From: Mayamaea pseudoterrestris
Taxonomy: Eukaryota; Bacillariophyta; Bacillariophyceae; Sellaphorales; Sellaphoraceae
Assembly: GCA_027923505.1 (NCBI GenBank)
Contig: BROI01000011.1
Span: forward strand, 62,001-126,000
Direction of reading: 5' to 3'
DNA length: 64,000 nt
Shown: positions 1 to 9,498 of the stretch, piece by piece
Position numbering within the stretch: position 1 is the stretch's first letter
Layout: the number at the start of each line of letters is the position of its first letter
Program-made: the position numbers and the translations under genes
The notes under the pieces: generated by a model
The model's database searches: none
What the model saw: only the letters and a program-made list of their open reading frames with translations
What the model was told of the DNA's origin: nothing

Positions 1-1
1 C

Positions 2-1132
2 ACCAAGACGCCGCCTCCTACTTCGTCCTCCTCGTCGTCGTCCAAAAAGAGTCGCCAGCGCCTTGAGAAACTTGGAATTGATCAAAGCAAGCAGGTTCCA
101 GTAGCGCAGTGGGTCATTTTGCTCTTACTCATGGCCTATGGCGCTTGGAAGCTGTATGCGAGCAAGCAGCAACATGCTGCTGCTGCTAACAAAAAGACTG
201 CCACGAATCGCAGCGTTACGAGCAAGGTTAAGACTGGTAATTCCAAGAGTAAGCAGCAGCAAGCCAAGGGCAAGAATGGCGCGCCCAAGCACGAAACTGC
301 CAAGAAGACTCCAAAGGCTGCCACCGAAACCACTGGAACCAAGAAGAAGAAACCAAAGACCAAGCCAAGCAAGCCGGCGGTCACCTTCAAGCAGGATTCC
401 GAGGAGGAATCCGATTCCGACTCGTCGTCATCCTCGAGCGACCGCGCCAAGCCGGCCGTCAAGCCAAAGGCTCCTGTTACCATGCAAAAGGCCAAGAGCG
501 CTCCCGCTCCAGTTCAACAAGCTGTGCTTGAAAATGACATTGTGGAGGATGGCTGGCAGACAGTCAAGGGAGGCAATGGCGTTGCAAACGACAAGAAGCC
601 AAAGGCAAACAAGCTCAATGGCAGCGTCAACACTCCGAGCGCAACGCAAGAGTCGGTAGCTGACGCGCCACCTTCTGTAGCTGTTCCGGCTACAGTGGCA
701 ATGTCGGATGCGGCAGTTGTCAACGCCAATCCGAGCAATGGAGTCGCTACTTCCGAGCCTGCTGCGATTCCACAGGAGGTTGGCTTTGTCGCCGCTCCAA
801 CGTCATCCAAGAACAAGAAGAAGAAGAAAAAGAGGTTGACGAGTGATGCGGGATCGACGATTAGCAATTTGTCCGCCTCGTCGTCAACGGCATCCCCCAA
901 CACGGAGGCGGATGCAGCCTTGGCGGCTCGTTTGCAGGAGGCGGAAAACAATTTTGACGCGCCAGCCGAGGAGGACGATTGGGCCCAGGTTAGCAAGAGG
1001 TCCAAGCCAAAGCGAGAAAAGGCCAAGGAAAGCGAAGCGGCGGCTGCAGTTGCAGCCGAAGGCGACGTTGACGTTGCTGCAAGCGTTGCCGCCATTGAGG
1101 CAGAGGGAGGTGAGACGCAAGAGGAGGAATAA
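2..1132 (+). CDS. Lysine-rich single-span membrane protein, 5' end missing
   Basis: The frame is open from the left edge, so the start lies outside the window; 376 residues and a TAA stop are visible. A Ser/Lys-rich stretch leads into one hydrophobic segment (VAQWVILLLLMAYGAWKLY, about residues 34-52), followed by a long low-complexity region rich in Lys, Ala, Ser and Glu. Two related Trp motifs, DGWQTVKGG and DDWAQVSKRSKPK, sit in the disordered part and may be short binding motifs. The Lys blocks alternate with acidic blocks and the C-terminus is acidic. The design (one membrane anchor, long basic tail) resembles ER-anchored ribosome-binding or lysine-rich CEACAM1-associated type proteins, but no domain is recognisable, so the function is left open. 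The downstream neighbour is convergent, about 220 bp away. Confidence 0.75.
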   Translation, partial: TKTPPPTSSSSSSSKKSRQRLEKLGIDQSKQVPVAQWVILLLLMAYGAWKLYASKQQHAAAANKKTATNRSVTSKVKTGNSKSKQQQAKGKNGAPKHETAKKTPKAATETTGTKKKKPKTKPSKPAVTFKQDSEEESDSDSSSSSSDRAKPAVKPKAPVTMQKAKSAPAPVQQAVLENDIVEDGWQTVKGGNGVANDKKPKANKLNGSVNTPSATQESVADAPPSVAVPATVAMSDAAVVNANPSNGVATSEPAAIPQEVGFVAAPTSSKNKKKKKKRLTSDAGSTISNLSASSSTASPNTEADAALAARLQEAENNFDAPAEEDDWAQVSKRSKPKREKAKESEAAAAVAAEGDVDVAASVAAIEAEGGETQEEE

Positions 1133-1304
1133 TTGAGTTCAATTTGTCGACTACTCTACGACGGACATGATAGTATAGTTGCAGCATCAAGATGATCTTG
1201 ACGCTTTAGTTGTTATAAATTGATAATACTTATTTTGTGTTACATTTCGTGAATTAAATTTTGTGCAGAACAAGGGCGAGTCGTCATGTCGAGTCGCTCG
1301 TTTC

Positions 1305-1414
1305 GTTGGGAACGGCTGCGCAAGTGCCACTTACAACCTGTTCATCTGCATCATTGATCGTTGGAAACTGCTGCGCTATTGTCACTGACAACCTGTTCAT
1401 CGGCATCATTAAGT
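1305..1414. repeat. Imperfect 55-bp tandem duplication
   Basis: Two adjacent 55-bp units begin at 1305 and 1360, each with a GTTGG...CTGCGC start and a shared ACAACCTGTTCATC core. They agree at roughly 80 percent of positions. The unit at 1360 codes for the C-terminus of the neighbouring minus-strand protein; the unit at 1305 lies mainly beyond its stop codon. Confidence 0.85.
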
Positions 1415-2454
1415 TGTTGTATACCAAGGCAAACTTTTGCTAAAGATAGAAAGGCCTGCGAATACGTGAATTCGCCTCGTCTCGGCTCAAGAATAACTCC
1501 GCGTTGCTGCAGCTTCTCCATTAGCTCGTCGGCACTTAAACGCTTCCAGTCCATCAGCTCCTTTTCGTATTGCAGTCGCTCGTCGGTATTGCGTCGTCGG
1601 TTGAGTAGCAGCTGCTTGGCCGCATGCTTGGTTTCCGCTTCGATTCGTCCAAACAGTCGGCCTCGTTCAAACGCTCGCGCCGTTCCATTCTGTGATTCCT
1701 GCAAGCACTTTGATATGATGCGCTGCTTGACGATGCGACGAACATCGCGCAAGACTTGGTGAATGTCATGATGTGTATTTCTCCATGCTCGTGGATCCTC
1801 AATGATGAAAAGTGGAATGTCTTGCTCGTCACATAACTTCTGCAACAGCCGCATCGCCTTTGGGACTGCCTGCAAAGCCGCACCATTGGCAATGACTGCG
1901 TGCGGCTTGTTCGCGTCAACAAGACGACTACCAATTGATGCTGCCGTGGCGTTTGTAAAGACACTCATCCATCCTTCGCTGCTACCACGAGACGCAGGGT
2001 ATTCCGCTTGATAGGTGCGGCCATAAAACCAACGATTCCACCACCTTGCTGGCTGCAAGGTTGCATCAAATGAGACACGGCCCGATAGGCGCAGTTCCAA
2101 TTCCTCCATCCAAGCGTATTGGTTCCATGGTGCGACAAGCTCCTGTTCGACGACTGAAAGACTGCTACTCTCCTTGTTGTTCACGGCAAGCATTGCCGCG
2201 TCCTCGTCGCTCGTCTTTTGTATTTGCTGGCGCTTCCGGTCGGCAAGCTCCTTGCTTGCCACCCGCCCAAGTTTGGAGCGAATGCTCTTCGAGGACGAAA
2301 TTGTAGCAACTGTTTTTTGATTGTTTGGATTCAGAGCTTGCACATCAGCCTGCAATACTTGAACACCAGGCGGGCGATCATCACTACTGCTCGCAGCGGT
2401 TCGACATTCCAAAAGACTAGTCACCCAAGCCTTTTGCTCCACTGACAGGCGCAC

Positions 2455-2485
<31 letters not shown>

Positions 2486-2955
2486 GGCGCGGTGATTGCA
2501 TTGGAATCAAGCGCCAGGGTCACTTGCTTGTCGGGCGCAACGCCATGTGGATAGACTCTGTCAAGCGCCATCTGACAAGAACCTCCCTTGAAACCGCCCG
2601 ACAAATCGACATTGACAGCAACAATACGTAGCGACGAATCCTGCAGTAGACTTGCTTGCACTTTTTGCTGCTGATTTTTGGAGTTTGGTTTCAATGATAA
2701 TGCGCTAGAGCGAAGGTACGGTTTGCTCGCCAATTTGTTCATGAAATCAATCTCAATCTGATACTCCAGTGAGTCCTTCGTATTGCTTCGCATATCATTA
2801 TCTTCCATGGACGTGTACGATGCGTGAGCTGCTGCTAGCAAGAGGAGCGATGACGCTGTCAAGGCCGTCACGCTTGAAAGAACAAACGGCGATTTGCTGC
2901 TCCACGTCTGCTGTGCATGTCGGCGCATGTACTGCAAGGGTTGAGCCGAGAGCAT
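1351..2955 (-). CDS. Membrane-anchored or secreted protein of unknown function with polyQ tract
   Basis: 534 residues from the ATG at 2955; the reading frame extends upstream only to a non-ATG codon, so this start is preferred. A hydrophobic segment near residues 23-45 (VLSSVTALTASSLLLLAAAHA) looks like a signal anchor or late signal peptide. A run of ten Gln coded by CAG/CTG-type repeats lies near 2455-2485. The second half has an alternating pattern that could be a Rossmann-like fold (PHAVIANGAALQAVPKA, then IPLFIIEDPRAW). Near the C-terminus, LSADELMEKLQQRGVILE resembles the helix-turn-helix of SAP-like modules; this is only a resemblance. The extreme C-terminus lies in a 55-bp tandem duplication. 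No family recognised. It is divergent from the plastid protein gene. Confidence 0.7.
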
Positions 2956-3307
2956 GATTTCAAGTAAGAGGAGTATCGAGAATGCAAAGTTCACTGTTGC
3001 AAGCGATCGCTGAAATGGCCTCGGGTAGTGAGAGAGTCACACCATGTTCGTTGCCAAGGTTGATGTCTCGGTGTCTCGCCAGTTTCGTCGTATCAGAACC
3101 GGTACGATTTTTTTCATAACCGCTCCGACAAATAAACTCTGCTACGTCATCAAGTTTGTCCACTGGCGTTCGTAAAAACCTATTTGGTGTGATTAGATGG
3201 TAACTCTTCGAACGCCACTAAGTGCCGATCTTTCGCTTCAACGAGCGCCGCTCGGCGGTTCGTGGCCATGCCGCTCCTCGCGCTGCAATACCCACACGAG
3301 AATCACC
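2956..3307. other. Divergent intergenic region
   Basis: 352 bp between two divergent start codons, so it must hold the promoters of the polyQ protein (-) and the plastid protein (+). Short ORFs here lack coding character. No TATA box or known element can be assigned. Confidence 0.5.
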
Positions 3308-4047
3308 ATGAAGGTTGCAACTGCTTGTCTCGTTTCCATTGCGTCCGCTTCGGCGTTCGTGCAACGACCCAGTACCTTTGGAGTTGCTTGTGAGTAATAG
3401 AAAAGAGAGGTTTAAAAATAATTTCTCGTGATGCCCTTGACAAAGAGGAGAGTCTCTTGACGTGTCAACAGCTGCTGCAACTTTTGCAAACAATACAATG
3501 AATGCGAGAAAAATCGTCTCTTATTACACGTCGTTATAATTACTTTGATCCATGTCGTCACTAAATTACTTCTCCTCGTCACGTCATTATCACAGCATCA
3601 GCACTATCCATGGCTGACAAGGAGGAGTACGACTTGAAGTTTGGATCAAAGAACTTGTATATCCCAGCCAAGTTTGGCGATGGCGGCCAGGGACAATTCG
3701 GTGCCCGCAGTCCCAACGACTGGCGCGTTCCAGGCACCAGTCCGGTCGGCCAAGCAAGTTACGCTGGTGCGGCGGACGGTGGCGATGAGCCATGGTTTTC
3801 CGAAGCAATCTCCACCGTGTCGCTCGACTTGAAGCAAGCAGAGTCTGCGCTAAAGGCATTCACCAAGGACGCTGCCAACTTTAAAATGTCCGAATTCGCC
3901 AAGGAAAATAACCTTGACGACAAGGACGGCGCCATGAAGAAGCTTGTGGATTCCATGGGATACGACAAATTTTTGGAAGCCACGTCCAAGCAACTTGCCA
4001 AGGAATGGGAGAAGCTTTCCGGAAAGACTGAAAAGGCTGAGAAATAA
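3308..4047 (+). CDS. Plastid-targeted small soluble protein, function unknown
   Basis: Two exons, 3308-3389 and 3596-4047, with a GTGAGT...CACAG intron of 206 bp; 177 residues. An acceptor 6 bp downstream (CATCAG) would also keep the frame. Exon 1 encodes only the presequence: a hydrophobic signal peptide and the ASASAFVQ motif, whose Phe is the expected cleavage mark for import into complex plastids. The mature part begins near SSALSMADKEEYDL. It is hydrophilic: a Gly-rich N-terminal stretch (GDGGQGQFGARSPNDW) followed by amphipathic helices rich in Lys, Asp and Ala, with no membrane span. A stromal or lumen-facing photosystem-associated subunit is possible, but no named family can be assigned. 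Confidence 0.8.
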
Positions 4048-4595
4048 ATGCTAAACTATATTATTTGACATAGCGTTAGTAGTAACACCCTCAATCGATT
4101 CAGTGTGCGCGTTTGGACGACCAACGGGCAGCGAGGTGCAGCATGGGAGCATTCATGACTAAAACGTCGGCTATTAGTTGTTAGTTTGACTTTAGTTGAC
4201 GAGTACCAAAGTTGTATGCTCTGCATACCCTGCTGCAATGCATTAGATAAGTTGTCAGAGCAATAGCTGCAAGCAAAAGGAGTGGAAATAACGCGGTAGC
4301 TTCAATGAGTACCGTAGCGACGTGAATCTCCGCACCGCACGCAAAAGCTGCCCGACCATGACGATTGGAAATACGCGACAAGGAAACGCTCGTCACAGCA
4401 GGCAGTCACATTGGAAGGAATTACTCATATCAATTCATTTAAGCCGAGTGTTTTTACGCCTCTACAGTGAGGTACGGTAAACGCAGCAGCGGCTTTGAAG
4501 CTTCAAATTAAACTGAAAATCTTTCCAAGTCAACGGCTACAATCTACGTTCAACAAACAGTCACTTGATTTGACTCCATTGCATCAATCAGCATC
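4048..4595. other. Intergenic region, nothing recognised
   Basis: About 550 bp between two plus-strand genes. It should hold the 3' UTR of the plastid protein and the promoter of the ankyrin protein. A 71-codon minus-strand frame with one hydrophobic stretch (4181-4396) has no other support. Confidence 0.4.
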
Positions 4596-4687
4596 ATGCC
4601 CTGGTTTTGGAGCAAGCAAAATGACGATGAGTATGACACCGAGTCTGACTATGAAGACGATGAGGATGAGGATGACTATACCGGAAG

Positions 4688-4718
<31 letters not shown>

Positions 4719-7118
4719 AAGGGCAAGGAAACCATTGGCGAGACTATAATAAGTAACGAAACAGCAGACGCTGCAGCAGCAGAAGGAGCTACAGAAGAAG
4801 TTACAAACTCAAGCAAAGAGAAGAAAGTCAATAACAATTCACTCGACGCGGATTCCTACCACTATCCAACCGCATTAGGTAATGGCACGTCGCCGACTGC
4901 TTCATCATCGAGGCGACACCCTTTGGACGCTTCGACGACACTTTCGCAGGCCGAGAGTCACGACGAGTCCACCATACTGGATGACGCTTTTTCGTCGTCG
5001 AGCGATCAAGACGATGAGAGTGCTAGCAGCAGTAATAGCAGCGACAATGCACCGGACGAGGACATTGCTTCCGGTCGCATTCCCGGAGCCGTCACGCTGC
5101 CCAAGCAGTTGCATGATAATGATGCTCATGCAGTCACTGCTGGCTCTCTTTCGAATATCGTCACTCCAATCAAACAGGAGCACAAGCTTCGACGACGCGT
5201 CGATAGTGCCGTTTCGTCGCTGCATGATGATGACGACGATAAGAGCACCAGCAGTTCGAACGACGACTTGAACATTGACTTGGAGGAGCGCTTGCTAGCG
5301 GCTGAGACTATTGAACGGAATGAACCACCAGATGACAATGATGATCAATCAGCGGACAATGAAGACGACGACGACAAGAATGGCATGGACCAAACCTCAC
5401 TCACGGAGAAGCGATCGCTGCTGCTCCTCGCCGCCGAGCATGACCGGGTCGACATTCTACAGGCCATATTAGGAGCTTCCGATGCAGCAACATCTAGCAA
5501 CTTGCTGAATCCTCTCGATGGTGTTCCGCCGCTGCATTTGGCCGTTTCGTACGGATCAGTCAATGCCACCAATTGCTTACTGCGCATGGGAGCCAATCCA
5601 AGCATTCGGCCGAACAACTTGTCGGAGAATAAGGGAAATGCAGCTACACTGGGCAAGAACATGCAGCGCTTCGACGGATTGTCGGCGTGGGAAGTGGTCT
5701 TTGGCGTCACGACGAATGTCAAGAATGGGTCCAATAGTGAAACTCACGGCAAACTCAACGACGCTGACAAGATGAGCACCACTTCATCGGCCCGTCGCCG
5801 CAACAAGAATGTTCCCATTGTATCACTTGCTCCATCCAAACAGGAAGGCGTGCGGCATGCGTTCACGGCCGAAGCGTTGCGATGCATTGGATCGGACGAA
5901 ATACATCGGCTAGAGCAATTGTTGCAGTCGGGCATGCCTCCATCGATTGACATTGGCGGCAAGAGCTTGTGCGATTGGTCCGTCACAATGGAAGCGGTGA
6001 AATGCGAAACATTACTGACGCAGCAGCAGTTGTTGGAGTCAGATGATGCGCAGCAGCAGCAACTTGAAAAAGCAAATAATGAAGAGGCGGTGTCGAATGG
6101 GCACACGACAAGCAATACGCAGCAACAGAAATATTATGAACCTCGCATACTTGACCGCGACCAGGAGCATGACTCGCTGGCGCAACTCGCCAACCGTCTC
6201 GATGAACTCGACTCACTTGGTCAGGCACTGTCCATTAGCTTGGACGGCTTGGCCGAGGAGGTTAGTGTTTGTAACGGCTTGCTGCTCATGGGTGGAGGTG
6301 CGTCAGCGTTGGCCGCTCACGTACGCAGCTTGAAGGACGGCAAGGAACGCAAAATGGCGGAACTGATGCGACTGCAGGAAGCGTACGAAAATAGTCAGGA
6401 TGAGCTTGCCTATTGGGTGCAGCAGGGTGGGCCAGATGCTGTCAAGGTTTCGCAAACCATGACATTGCCGCCGCCAATACAGTCGCGAAGGAACCTGATA
6501 CGATCAATTGCCAAGGACGACGAGGTAGCGGAACGAAAGCAAATGAAAGCCCAAGTGGCTGCCAGTGACCACAAGATCTGCAAGCTTCGAGCTTCCATCA
6601 CTGACCTTTCGGAAGTGCTTGCGCGTGAACTGGCCGAGGTGGAAAAGCGCGGACTTGATGGCGGCATTACTTTGGTCCGTGGCTTGCGCGAAGAGATTCG
6701 AGAGATCGAATTTGCCTTGTCGGAAGTGTCCAACGCCGAAGCAACTTGTCGGACCAAGATTAACTTGATCCAGTCCATAATTAGTTCTGCTGCTGTTAGT
6801 CCCAAGAGCAAGGAGCAGGGTGCTAGCTCGTCGGATAACAGTCGAGGACCCGATTCGAACAGTTTCTCCCAACAAGACGGAACAAGTCACGCTGAGCCAA
6901 CATTCGCCGACGCGCCAACAAGTAGCAACAGTGACAATGCTGCATCCTCATTGCCAGAGTCGCAAGCCATTGCTAGTGGTCATTCCACCGCCTTGACGAT
7001 TCGCCATGAAGGCCACCAAGGCTTGTTTCCGTTTTCACTATGGGAAATTATCAAGCGAATCATTGGTTTCATTGATGAGCCACGACGAGCCACCTCTCAA
7101 CCCATCTTGGTGGTTTGA
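4596..7118 (+). CDS. Acidic ankyrin-repeat and coiled-coil protein
   Basis: 840 residues in one exon from an ATG with no in-frame upstream alternative nearby. The N-terminal third is strongly acidic and Ser-rich, with a run of eight Asp from a GAC repeat near 4692-4716. Residues about 270-340 form ankyrin-type repeats: SLLLLAAEHDRVDILQAIL and PPLHLAVSYGSVNATNCLL, the second with the classic PLHLA turn. A long helical, probably coiled-coil part follows (about 540-740) with heptad-like Leu spacing. The C-terminus is Ser-rich and ends in a short hydrophobic patch, LFPFSLWEIIKRIIGF, which could be a membrane-associating helix. It is likely a cytosolic scaffold or adaptor; the partner cannot be told from sequence. 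Confidence 0.8.
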
Positions 7119-7290
7119 GAGCTGTGCACGCGTGGAGTCGACTGATGATGAATGATACGGCAATATGCGACAAACTCTTACAAGTTGCAGCATGCGTCGT
7201 GTAACTTGTTTGTCTATATTAAATTAAAACTTTCTATCATTTGCTTGTACTTTACTTTCAAGCTCCATCAACCAACCAAGCTATTATCAA

Positions 7291-7767
7291 TTACCACTCA
7301 TGCTCATCGTCGCTATCCACCAAGAGACGAACGCGAATCGATGCAACCGGAGCGTCGTCACCATGGCGCCTTTGTCGCCACGGCTTGCCAAGAAAACTGC
7401 AAAAGGCTCGAACGGCTTTGGAAATGATGCAAGTGGTGGGTACAATGGATAATCCGTCGTCAAAGTCTTGTAGGTCCATCCACAGTTCATTGCTTTCATC
7501 TAGTGGATTCGGAATGACAATGGACAACTTGCATCCATCAGCAGGAACGTGGCCAGACTGCAATGAAACGGCCATTTGGAGCATGCTGATTCGCTCCTGT
7601 ATGTTTGGTCGTTTCGCCGGTGGATCGGGATGTTTGCTGCGACGACGACGAAGCCGCATCAAGTGCTGCATGAGGCTCGCTTCATCCTGCTGCTCAGCCA
7701 TCAATCTCTTCTTTTTCTTCTTTTCCTCCTTTGCTGCTCTGAATCGCTTCATAGTCAAGAGACCCAT
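7291..7767 (-). CDS. Small basic protein of unknown function
   Basis: 158 residues from the ATG at 7767. The N-terminus is very basic (KRFRAAKEEKKKKKRL, then RLRRRRSKHP) and helical, which would suit nuclear targeting or nucleic-acid binding. The middle (KLSIVIPNPLDES, LWMDLQDFDDGLSIV) has the strand pattern of a small folded domain, and the C-terminus is acidic (DSDDEHEW). It is convergent with the ankyrin gene (172 bp between stops) and divergent from the SSF1 gene. A 277-codon frame on the other strand covers the same bases but reads as low-quality composition. No family recognised. Confidence 0.55.
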   Translation of the reverse strand: MGLLTMKRFRAAKEEKKKKKRLMAEQQDEASLMQHLMRLRRRRSKHPDPPAKRPNIQERISMLQMAVSLQSGHVPADGCKLSIVIPNPLDESNELWMDLQDFDDGLSIVPTTCIISKAVRAFCSFLGKPWRQRRHGDDAPVASIRVRLLVDSDDEHEW

Positions 7768-8077
7768 GCTTATATACTTTATCTATCACCAGCAAGCAAG
7801 GTCTCCTCTTGTCGTAGCAGTGAACGTCCTTCATGGTGAGGGTTGTGGCGCATCATGGTCTTGTCCGTTTCTTCGCACGCGCACCCATTGTTTGGCGAGG
7901 GTGGTGAATGTCGTAGTGGTTATGTCACGCATCTTAGCGGTACTTGATGCGACACGCTCCGAGAGCCAACCATGCATCATCGCCGGCATTGCATTTCAAA
8001 ATTCTTTCGCAGCTCCTCGCCTGATTTACCTCCTTTCTTTCGTCACCAACTGCTATATATACTACTACTCTTAAACA
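7768..8077. promoter_or_regulatory. Divergent promoter region of small basic protein and SSF1
   Basis: 310 bp between divergent start codons. A TATATATA run at about 8052-8060 lies only some 20 bp before the SSF1 ATG, too close to be a usual TATA box unless the 5' UTR is extremely short. No element can be assigned with confidence. Confidence 0.35.
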
Positions 8078-9406
8078 ATGCCAAAGAGAGGAAACAAGCG
8101 CCGCAAGAAGCGTACGCATGTCAATGACAATGTGAATGAAGCCGGTCAATCCGCGCTTGCCACCAAGGACGACAAGATTCCGCGCAGTCTCATTATGCGT
8201 CGCGGACGCACGGCGGCGGAAGTGGCGGAACTCGTGGACGATTTGCGGCATTTGATGCTTCCCTATACGGCGCTGCAGTTTCAGGAAGATCCCAAGAATC
8301 GGAAATTGAGTCTCGCGCAGTATGCCACGGCGTTTGCACTGCCCATGGGAGTGAGTCACTTGATGAGCTTTTCGCAAAATGAGGATCGACTGAACCTGAG
8401 ACTGGCGAGGACACCGGATGGACCGACACTGAGCTTTCGTGTACACAAGTTTAGTCTTAATCGGCATATCAAGAGTCTGCAAAAGAGACCCGTGTCCTAT
8501 ACAGCCGCGCTGCAAGCGAATCCTCCCATTGTGGTGACGAACAATTTTGGAAACGATGCTGCCGCCAACGCTCCCGTCGCTCCACATGTGAAACTACTGC
8601 GAGTCACGTTTCAGAATCTGTTTCCAGCCATTAACGTTGCCACCGTCAAGCTCGTCGAGTGTCGGCGCGTCGTACTGTTTGACTACGTTGACGTTCCCGA
8701 CGAACATGACGCGACCAAAACCATTCGCATGGTGGAAATGCGACACTATGCCGTCAAGGCCACTCCCGTTGGCGTCAACAAGCGAGTACGACGACTGGTG
8801 ACATCCACGAAAAAGCTGCCAAACTTGAACAAGTGCTCCGACGTTTCCGACTTTATCGCAGGCACGTCTGGTTTCGTGTCGGACGCGCCCAGTGACTCGG
8901 AACCGGAGGATGGAGCACAGCAGCATGTGACACTACCGGATCGCTACGTGGGCAAGGGGAACAACAAGGCGCAAAAGAGTGCGTTAAAGCTGGTGGAGAT
9001 TGGGCCGCGCTTGACCATGGAACTCATTAAGGTGGAAAAGGGACTTGGCGGTGGCGACGTTTTGTATCATGCGTTGGTGCACAAGACTCCGGAGCAGGCC
9101 ATGGAGATTAAGAATAAAAAGCATCAAGAAATTCACTTGAAGGAGGAGCGCAAGGCTATTCAGCAGCGCAACGTTGATCGCAAGCGCAAGGCACTGGAAG
9201 AAAAGATGGCCGTCAAGAAGCAACGCAAACTGGCCAAGGAGGAGGAGCGCATGGAGCGACTGCGCAATGGTACAAGTGGTGGAGACGATGGAATTGATGA
9301 TGTTGAAGACAAAAATGGGTCTGCCAGTGGTAGTGGGGACGATGAGAGTGATGCTAACAGCGGCAGTGAAGATTCCGCCAGCGACGAGGAAGTGCCGTTG
9401 AACTAA
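8078..9406 (+). CDS. SSF1: Ribosome biogenesis protein SSF1 / Peter Pan (Brix domain)
   Basis: 442 residues, single exon. The Brix domain covers about residues 35-280: the opening IPRSLIMRRGR, the DLRHLMLPYTALQFQEDPKN block and ALPMGVSHLMSFS match Ssf1/Peter Pan proteins closely, as do PTLSFRVHKFSLNRHI and LRVTFQNLFPAINV. The family acts in the nucleolus in 60S pre-ribosome maturation and ITS2 processing. The N-terminus (KRGNKRRKKRT) is a likely nuclear signal. After the domain come GPRLTMELIKVEKGL, which is typical of this subfamily, then a Lys/Glu-rich helix and an acidic Ser/Gly tail. A stretch near residues 150-165 (GNDAAANAPVAPHV) looks like a lineage-specific loop. The assignment is secure at family level. 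Confidence 0.93.
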   Translation: MPKRGNKRRKKRTHVNDNVNEAGQSALATKDDKIPRSLIMRRGRTAAEVAELVDDLRHLMLPYTALQFQEDPKNRKLSLAQYATAFALPMGVSHLMSFSQNEDRLNLRLARTPDGPTLSFRVHKFSLNRHIKSLQKRPVSYTAALQANPPIVVTNNFGNDAAANAPVAPHVKLLRVTFQNLFPAINVATVKLVECRRVVLFDYVDVPDEHDATKTIRMVEMRHYAVKATPVGVNKRVRRLVTSTKKLPNLNKCSDVSDFIAGTSGFVSDAPSDSEPEDGAQQHVTLPDRYVGKGNNKAQKSALKLVEIGPRLTMELIKVEKGLGGGDVLYHALVHKTPEQAMEIKNKKHQEIHLKEERKAIQQRNVDRKRKALEEKMAVKKQRKLAKEEERMERLRNGTSGGDDGIDDVEDKNGSASGSGDDESDANSGSEDSASDEEVPLN

Positions 9407-9498
9407 AAGAGTACCATGTAGTACTGCTGTTCCATCGGTGCGTGCTTAAAAATGCAAAGAATAATAAAATTTACCGCCAAAAATGCGCCGAAAGGCTT

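Noticed and set aside
3390-3609. Plastid protein starting at the ATG at 3610
   Set aside because: The upstream exon with signal peptide and ASAF motif joins in frame, so the internal ATG is not the start.
4692-4716. GAC microsatellite
   Set aside because: In-frame Asp run within an acidic protein; common in such low-complexity regions.
7241-8074. 277-codon plus-strand frame
   Set aside because: It covers the small basic minus-strand gene and the following promoter region, starts at a non-ATG-like context and has low-complexity Phe/Arg/Ser composition.
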